Shown in pieces: positions 6,124-10,319 of a stretch of 10,319 bases of DNA. How positions within the stretch are numbered: position 1 is the stretch's first letter; each line of letters starts with the position of its first letter. The notes under the pieces were generated by a model that had not been told where the DNA came from, ran no database searches, and saw nothing but the letters and a program-made list of their open reading frames with translations. Origin of the DNA: Streptosporangiaceae bacterium (GTDB lineage: Bacteria; Actinomycetota; Actinomycetes; Streptosporangiales; Streptosporangiaceae). The position numbers were made by a program, and so were the translations under genes. The DNA lies in the NCBI GenBank assembly GCA_030040475.1, contig JASHTQ010000018.1:1-10319 (forward strand), given 5' to 3'.

Positions 6124-7497
6124 TCAGTGGTGCGCGGGCACCTTCCGCGCTGCCTTCCAGGTGGTCTCCGCCTCGCCCATCGGCGTGCAGGCGGGACCCT
6201 GGACGAACGGCCAGATCTCCTCGGCGATGCCGCGCCAGTCCGCGGTCGCGGACAGCTCGCCGAGCAGGGCGAACAGCCCGAGGTTGATCCGCTGCAGGAT
6301 CACGTACGACCTCGGGATGGCCGCGTAGGCGGCCAGCGGGCTGCGGAAGTCGAAGAACCGCCTGGTGACCGCGGAGGCGTACTCCCCGGTCATCGTCCGC
6401 GGCCCGCGTTCGCGGACGGTGTCGTAGAACACGGCCATGTGCTCGACGACCTGATCGGTGGGCAGCGGCGCGCCCGGGGTCAGGAAGCCGGCCTGCTCCA
6501 TGGCCCGGCGGAAGGCCTCCGGGTCGCGCTCGACGCACAGGTGCCTGACCATCGATACCAGCGGCCGCAGTTCGCCGGAGCTGAAGTGCTTGACAAGCCC
6601 GAAGTCGAGGAAGGTCACCCGGCCGCCGCCGCCGAACAGGTAGTTGCCAGGGTGCGGGTCGCCGTTGAAGGCGTGCGCCTCGTACAGGCTGCGGAACACG
6701 AAGCGGTAGATCGTCTCCGCGGCCAGGTCGCGCTCGGCCTGGGACCAGGTGGCCAGCTCGGCGAACCTGGCGCCGTCGGCAAGCTCGCTGGTGACGACCC
6801 GGCGGGTGGACAGCTCCGGCACGATCTCCGGCACCGTGATCGTGGGGTGGCCGCGGTAGTAGTCGGCGAACAGCTGCTGGTTGCGCGCTTCCTTGCGGTA
6901 GTCGAGCTCCTCGGTGATCCGTTCCCGCAGCTCAGCGAGCAGCGCGGCGACGTCCTGCTGCGGCGCGACGATCCGCAGCATCCGGCGCAGCAGGGCCACG
7001 TTGCCGAGGTCGGCCTCGATCGTCTCGGCGATGCCCGGGTACTGCACTTTCACCGCGACCGCGCGGCCGTCGTTGCTGATCGCGCGGTGCACCTGCCCGA
7101 TCGACGCGGCGGCGATGGGCTGCGGATCCCAGGTCGCGAACGCGCGCTCCGGCGGCAGGCCGAGCTCCTCGGTGACGACCTGCGCGGCAAGCTCGGGGCT
7201 CATCGGCGGCACGCTGTCCTGCAGTCGGCTGAGCGTGCGCCTTGCCGCCGGTGACAGGCCGTCGTCAACGTAGCTTGCCATCTGGCCGAGCTTCATCAGC
7301 ACGCCCTTCATCGTGCCAAGGGTGTCGGTGACGTCCTGCGCGGTCCGCAGCGCCAGGTCGTTGCGCAGCCGCTCCCTGTGCTCACCCGCCGCGACGAACA
7401 GCCGGGGAGCGCTGACGGTGTACCGCGCGCCGCCGCGCGCCGCGAGCCGCAGCGCGGCCAGCCCTCGCCTGACCCGCAGTCGTCTGCGTGCCGTCAA
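6124..7497 (-). CDS. ABC1/UbiB-family atypical kinase (AarF domain)
   Basis: A 457-residue atypical protein-kinase-like ATPase. Relatives (UbiB, COQ8/ADCK) support ubiquinone and other prenyl-lipid metabolism. Seen, numbering from the TTG: the family-specific KxGQ motif at 69-72 (KLGQMAS), the Ala-rich nucleotide loop IAAASIGQVHRA at 128-139, the ATP lysine K150 in VAVKVQYPG, the ELDYRKEARN helix, the catalytic NGDPHPGNYLF with D280 and N285, and the metal-binding DFG at 298-300. All key residues are present. The frame stays open further upstream, but that part is Arg/Gly-rich antisense-like sequence overlapping the previous gene. The TTG at 7497 makes a 4-bp TTGA overlap with that gene's stop, with GAGGG five bases upstream, so it is preferred. 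No membrane helix is clear. It is the last gene of the minus-strand operon and ends at the AT-rich hairpin. Confidence 0.92.
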   Translation of the reverse strand: MTARRRLRVRRGLAALRLAARGGARYTVSAPRLFVAAGEHRERLRNDLALRTAQDVTDTLGTMKGVLMKLGQMASYVDDGLSPAARRTLSRLQDSVPPMSPELAAQVVTEELGLPPERAFATWDPQPIAAASIGQVHRAISNDGRAVAVKVQYPGIAETIEADLGNVALLRRMLRIVAPQQDVAALLAELRERITEELDYRKEARNQQLFADYYRGHPTITVPEIVPELSTRRVVTSELADGARFAELATWSQAERDLAAETIYRFVFRSLYEAHAFNGDPHPGNYLFGGGGRVTFLDFGLVKHFSSGELRPLVSMVRHLCVERDPEAFRRAMEQAGFLTPGAPLPTDQVVEHMAVFYDTVRERGPRTMTGEYASAVTRRFFDFRSPLAAYAAIPRSYVILQRINLGLFALLGELSATADWRGIAEEIWPFVQGPACTPMGEAETTWKAARKVPAHH

Positions 7498-8405
7498 CTG
7501 TTCCCTCGGCCAGCCGCCTCGGCGGAGCGCGTCCGGACGGCGAGCCGCTGCCTGGCCTCGAGCACGCCGGGCTCGCCGAGGAACACCGCGTCGAGGACGC
7601 CGAGCGCCTGGCGGATCTCCTCGCGGCGGGCGCCGGTCAGCGGCTCCGGCGCGGGGTAGCCGTATTCTTCCCGCGCCCAGCCGGGCAGCGAGGCCACCGC
7701 CGCGTCCCTGATGTCCTGCCACAGCTCGGCGATCTCCTCGTCGAGGCCCGGCGGGTCAAGCAGGTAGCCCATCGACTCCGCGGCGGCCGGCGTGCGGCGC
7801 AGCTCGGGCCGGACTTCCTCCAGGTACCGCCGCAGCTCGGCCACGCTGGCAGGGACTTGTCCGTGCGGCACCCCGAGCAGCTCGGCCGCGATCGTCATCT
7901 CGCGCACGTAGGCGTCCGCGTCCTCGCCGGTCAGCGGCGTGCCGAATAGCTCACAGGCCACCAGGGCGGAATCGACCAGGGCCGCGTGCACCCACCGCAG
8001 CAGCGCCGGGTCGCCTGCCGCGTACGGCCGCCCGGTGACCGTGTCCACGCCGCGGACGCGCTCGTGGATCGCCCGCACCTGCGCGGCGACCCGGCCGGCG
8101 CTGGCCCGGTCGCCGTAGGTGACGGTGGTCGTGTACGCCGACGTGGCCGCCAGCCTGCCGACCGGGTCCCGCCGCCAGCCGCTGTGCTGGTCGACGCCGG
8201 CCATGGCCAGCGGATGCAGCGCCTGGACGAGCAGCGAGCGAAGCCCCGCCACCGGCGCGGAAAGATCGCCGCCGACCCGCCAGGCCACGCTGGCAGGCCC
8301 GAAGAAACCGTCGTCGGCCGGCTGCGCCGGCACGGCCGAGGCGTAGGCCGCCGCGGACCGTGCGACCAGGTCCGCGGCGGCGGCGGCGTAAGGCTCGGCG
8401 GTCAC
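7494..8405 (-). CDS. DUF2236 / MpaB-type oxygenase family protein
   Basis: A 303-residue protein of the DUF2236 (oxygenase MpaB) family. Characterised members are the fungal MpaB', which cleaves a farnesyl side chain, and bacterial latex-clearing protein Lcp, a heme b oxygenase that cleaves polyisoprene. Seen: LLVQALHPLAMAGVDQHSGWRRDPVGRL at about 58-85, the family signature with H64 and the HSxxRxDPxGRL block; VTYGDRASA; then RWVHAALVDSALVACELF with H140, the second conserved histidine segment. Length is normal and nothing is missing. There is no signal peptide, so it is probably cytosolic. The GTG at 8405 overlaps the upstream deacetylase stop in a GTGA, and its own stop overlaps the kinase's TTG. 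The reaction here is unknown; cleavage or oxidation of a prenyl chain is inference from the family and the neighbouring ABC1 kinase. Confidence 0.9.
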   Translation of the reverse strand: MTAEPYAAAAADLVARSAAAYASAVPAQPADDGFFGPASVAWRVGGDLSAPVAGLRSLLVQALHPLAMAGVDQHSGWRRDPVGRLAATSAYTTTVTYGDRASAGRVAAQVRAIHERVRGVDTVTGRPYAAGDPALLRWVHAALVDSALVACELFGTPLTGEDADAYVREMTIAAELLGVPHGQVPASVAELRRYLEEVRPELRRTPAAAESMGYLLDPPGLDEEIAELWQDIRDAAVASLPGWAREEYGYPAPEPLTGARREEIRQALGVLDAVFLGEPGVLEARQRLAVRTRSAEAAGRGNS

Positions 8406-9235
8406 GGCCGGAGCCCGGCGAACAGGTCGTCCTCGGGCAGCGGCGCGCCGGTGCTGTCCGCGACCCTGATGAAGCTCTCCCGGCCGAAGGTGGCCGCCGC
8501 GATGTGAGGCGGGATCTTGCTGAACCAGGACTCGGAGATCTGGCTGCCGTGCGCGAACAGCGCCTCCCGCTTGCGGGCGAGCACCGACCGGATGTCGATG
8601 GTGGTGGTGATGCGCTCCTCGGAGGCCATGCCCCGCCGGATCACGTCCGGGTCCACGTTCTCGACGTTCGGCACGTCCTCGCCGAGTTCGCGCAGCGCCT
8701 CGTGGATCTTCCGCCAGTCACTGCCGCGCATCGCCGAGAGGTACAGCTTGGCGACGGTTCCGCTCTTCGCGAACGCCGCCTGCGCGGACCTGCTGGCGTG
8801 CACGTGGTCGGGGTGCTGGTACGGGCCCTCGTCGTCGTAAGTGACCAGCACCTGCGGCCGGTACCGCTCGATCAGGCCGCTGATCCGCGCCGCCACGTCC
8901 GCCTCTGGGATGTTGCAGAACGCGTCCGGCCGGTCCTTGTAGTCCCAGTCCGGCATGCCTGAGTCGTGGTAACCGAGCAGTTCCAGGTTGGTCACGCCCA
9001 GAATCGAGCAGGATTCCCGCAGCTCAGCGAGCCGGTGGCGGGCCACCTCCTGCTCGTCGTGCCCGTCCTGCCCGGGCTTGACCCCGCCGGGAGCATCGCC
9101 GAACTCGCCGTTCGTGCACGTCACCACCACCGTACGGATGCCCTGGGCGGAGTATGCGGCCAGCACGCCCCCCGTGCTTGATGCCTCGTCGTCGGGATGC
9201 GCGTGCACCGCCATCATCGTCAGCTCATCTGCCAT
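8402..9235 (-). CDS. PIG-L family zinc deacetylase (MshB/Mca-like)
   Basis: A 277-residue zinc amidohydrolase of the PIG-L/LmbE family, whose actinobacterial members include MshB (GlcNAc-inositol deacetylase in mycothiol synthesis) and Mca (mycothiol-conjugate amidase). Seen: VHAHPDDEASSTGG at 10-23, giving zinc ligands H13 and D16 and catalytic D15; GYHDSGMPDWDYKD at 88-101; and TYDDEGPYQHPDHVH at 132-146, giving the third ligand H144. The position where mycobacterial Mca has its characteristic lysine is serine here (S20), and the spacing to the following Gly matches MshB. I therefore do not call it Mca or MshB; the substrate could be another amino-sugar conjugate. The ATG at 9235 follows AGGCAGG with suitable spacing. 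It lies 14 bp after the membrane-protein gene and overlaps the DUF2236 gene by 4 bp. Confidence 0.88.
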   Translation of the reverse strand: MADELTMMAVHAHPDDEASSTGGVLAAYSAQGIRTVVVTCTNGEFGDAPGGVKPGQDGHDEQEVARHRLAELRESCSILGVTNLELLGYHDSGMPDWDYKDRPDAFCNIPEADVAARISGLIERYRPQVLVTYDDEGPYQHPDHVHASRSAQAAFAKSGTVAKLYLSAMRGSDWRKIHEALRELGEDVPNVENVDPDVIRRGMASEERITTTIDIRSVLARKREALFAHGSQISESWFSKIPPHIAAATFGRESFIRVADSTGAPLPEDDLFAGLRP

Positions 9236-9249
9236 GCTTCCAGCCTGCC

Positions 9250-9828
9250 TTACCGCGGGCTCGCCACGGTAAGCAGGGCCGACATGAAGGTGGCGATGGC
9301 GGCGAAGCCGTGACAGGCGGGAATGAGCGGCAGCAGCTGTAGCCGGCGCCGCCGCCGAGCCGGGAAGGGCTCGGCGAGCAGGCGCGCGATCATCTCGTCC
9401 GTCACCCGGAACGTCTCCGCTGGCTCACCAGGCGCCGCGGGCTCACCGGGCGCGGCGGGCTTGCCGGGCGCCGCGGCCGGCCCGGCTGCCACCGCGACCG
9501 ATTCCTCCGCTTCGTCCGCGAGGACCGGGTACGGAGTCCAGAGGGTCACGGTGCAGATGCCAAGGGTGATCGCGGTGCCGATCAGGCCCACGCCCGCCCA
9601 GGCCAGCGGGCGCCAGCCGCTCGCCAGGTAGCCCAGCCAGACCGCCAGCCCGGTCAGCGCGGCCCCCGCGTGCCCGAACACGACCGCGGGCGGCACGCCC
9701 ACTCCGGTCGCGCGCTGGTCACGCAGGCCGCCGCGCGCTATCCAGGTGTGCAGCATGTAGATGCCGATACTCACAGTGATCAGCCACGCGATCAACGCCA
9801 CCACGCCGAGCGGCCGACCGGAGATCAT
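9250..9828 (-). CDS. Four-helix membrane protein with PAAPGE repeat, function unknown
   Basis: A 192-residue integral membrane protein that I cannot assign to a named family. Hydrophobic helices are at about 7-26, 47-69, 74-97 and 165-188. Between helices 3 and 4 lies a cytoplasmic- or periplasmic-facing linker, acidic then Pro/Ala/Gly-rich, with three PAAPG[KE] hexapeptides at about 118-135. Then come TFRVTDEMIARLLAEPF and an RRRRR stretch just before helix 4; by the positive-inside rule the basic stretch suggests the linker is cytoplasmic. Histidines H27, H53 and H173 fall in or at the ends of three different helices, a pattern that could bind heme or metal, but this is only a suggestion. 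The ATG at 9828 is 3 bp after the zinc-finger-like gene's stop, and the PIG-L gene starts 14 bp downstream. Confidence 0.82.
   Translation of the reverse strand: MISGRPLGVVALIAWLITVSIGIYMLHTWIARGGLRDQRATGVGVPPAVVFGHAGAALTGLAVWLGYLASGWRPLAWAGVGLIGTAITLGICTVTLWTPYPVLADEAEESVAVAAGPAAAPGKPAAPGEPAAPGEPAETFRVTDEMIARLLAEPFPARRRRRLQLLPLIPACHGFAAIATFMSALLTVASPR
9423..9476 (-). repeat. Three tandem 18-bp units encoding PAAPGE/PAAPGK
   Basis: Three adjacent 18-bp units (9423-9440, 9441-9458, 9459-9476) differ at a few bases. They encode the hexapeptide repeat in the membrane protein's linker. Being a multiple of 3, copy-number change would lengthen or shorten the linker without breaking the frame. Confidence 0.85.
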
Positions 9829-9831
9829 GCG

Positions 9832-10104
9832 TCACATCCGCAACTTTCCCGCGCTCGGCTGCGGGGAGCTACCCGGGGAGACTGCGCAGCGCGGTAACCG
9901 CAGCGTACCCTCGCCGCGCTCCGCCGGCGATACCCCGCCGGCGGCCTCGGCGAGAGCTTCCGGATGCATCCGCTGGTAGTGCTGGGTCAGCACGGCGCTG
10001 GCCTGGCCAGGCCGGTAGGCGAGGGTGCGGCTGCATATCGTGCAGCGCGTGACGGGAAGCCGGGTCACGGTCACCGGGAAGCGGGCAGAATCTGACCTGT
10101 TCAT
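9832..10104 (-). CDS. Small zinc-finger-like protein (CxxC...HxxxxH)
   Basis: A 90-residue protein if started at the ATG at 10104, or 92 from the GTG at 10110. The ATG is favoured because GATGGG sits five bases upstream. Seen: TRCTICSRTLAYRPGQASAVLTQHYQRMHPEA, with Cys-x2-Cys, 17 residues, then His-x4-His. This matches the general layout of C2H2 and BED-type zinc fingers, with helix-like residues before the histidines. The basic N-terminus and the Gly/Ser/Pro-rich tail are not informative. It may bind DNA or a protein, and as first gene of the minus-strand run it could be a regulator of it; that is inference. Its stop is 3 bp before the membrane-protein start. The second half overlaps no other gene. 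Confidence 0.72.
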   Translation of the reverse strand: MNRSDSARFPVTVTRLPVTRCTICSRTLAYRPGQASAVLTQHYQRMHPEALAEAAGGVSPAERGEGTLRLPRCAVSPGSSPQPSAGKLRM

Positions 10105-10208
10105 CAGCACCCATCATGCCAGATCAGCGGGTCGCCTCCCATCCCGCGGCTGCCGTAACCGGAAAAATCCAACGATCTACAGGCAGTCAGCGTCTAACCA
10201 TTCGCAGG

Positions 10209-10224
10209 CGTGCGATTCTGCACG
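10209..10224 (+). promoter_or_regulatory. Small inverted repeat ahead of the right-edge gene
   Basis: The divergent gap 10105-10244 (140 bp) holds the start signals of both the operon and the right-edge gene. CGTGC (10209-10213) and GCACG (10220-10224) form a 5-bp hairpin with loop GATTCT, about 20 bp before the ATG at 10245. No clear -35/-10 pair was found on either strand; the only A-rich patch is GGAAAAATCC at 10161-10170. Confidence 0.25.
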
Positions 10225-10244
10225 AGAAGGGCGGGGATGCGGCG

Positions 10245-10319
10245 ATGGTGCGACGTTCACGGTATGCGCTTGCGGCGGCGATCGCGGCCTGCGGCCTGGC
10301 GGTCATGGCCCTCGCCCCG
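10245..10319 (+). CDS. Exported protein, N-terminal fragment (cut by window end)
   Basis: Only 25 codons are visible: MVRRSRYALAAAIAACGLAVMALAP. Two or three arginines followed by a hydrophobic Ala/Leu stretch form a typical Sec signal peptide. IAAC at 13-16 resembles a lipobox, but hydrophobic residues continue after the cysteine, so ordinary secretion is more likely. The ATG at 10245 is preceded by GGGG at 10233-10236 with good spacing; ATG at 10237 is in another frame and gives an Arg/Pro/Trp-rich peptide with no signal. The function cannot be inferred. Confidence 0.65.
   Translation, partial: MVRRSRYALAAAIAACGLAVMALAP

Larger units (their letters stand above)
6124..10104 (-). other. Five-gene minus-strand operon (predicted)
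   Basis: Zinc-finger-like gene, membrane protein, PIG-L deacetylase, DUF2236 oxygenase and ABC1 kinase run in the same direction. Spacings are 3 bp, 14 bp, a 4-bp GTGA overlap and a 4-bp TTGA overlap. No hairpin or promoter-sized gap breaks the run, and the AT-rich hairpin at 6091-6121 closes it. The promoter must lie upstream of 10104, but I cannot point to it. Confidence 0.8.

Noticed and set aside
10245..10292. Lipoprotein signal peptide with lipobox IAAC
   Set aside because: Hydrophobic residues continue after the cysteine and the stretch before it is short, so cleavage there is unlikely.

Overview
The window looks like chromosome from a high-GC actinomycete. GC content is very high and every frame is dominated by G/C-ending codons. 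Several starts are GTG or TTG. Genes are often joined by 4-bp stop/start overlaps. The families (actinobacterial-type MraY, chloramphenicol-phosphotransferase-like kinase, DUF2236/MpaB oxygenase, PIG-L deacetylase of the mycothiol type) fit that phylum. I cannot name a genus.

Left (1-1850, + strand): the 3' half of murF and a complete mraY, coupled by a GTGA overlap. This is a piece of the division and cell-wall (dcw) cluster, but it stops at mraY. Where murD is normally found there is instead a repeat-rich junction (about 1744-1940): a 4x7-nt repeat inside the mraY tail, a 26-bp hairpin over the mraY stop, and a 2x20-bp tandem repeat that supplies the end of a convergent gene.

Middle (1923-6080): accessory-looking single genes and pairs. 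A GNAT acetyltransferase (-) diverges from a metallo-beta-lactamase-fold hydrolase (+), which is coupled by an ATGA overlap to a chloramphenicol-phosphotransferase-like P-loop kinase. The kinase runs into the 3' end of a convergent conserved hypothetical protein (-) with an Ada-like Cys knuckle; the two overlap by 61 bp. That gene diverges from a secreted alpha/beta hydrolase (+), which ends at an AT-rich hairpin.

Right (6124-10104, - strand): five tightly packed genes read leftwards, very probably one operon: a small CxxC/HxxxxH zinc-finger-like protein, a four-helix membrane protein with a PAAPGE repeat, a PIG-L deacetylase, a DUF2236/MpaB-type oxygenase and an ABC1/UbiB-type kinase. Spacings are 3 bp, 14 bp, -4 bp and -4 bp. 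DUF2236 enzymes and ABC1 kinases are both linked in the literature to isoprenoid or prenyl-lipid chemistry, so this operon is the most interesting candidate for an undescribed module. At the far right a divergent gene (10245 onward) begins with a signal peptide and is cut by the window edge.

I found no tRNA, rRNA, insertion sequence, CRISPR array or prophage gene.
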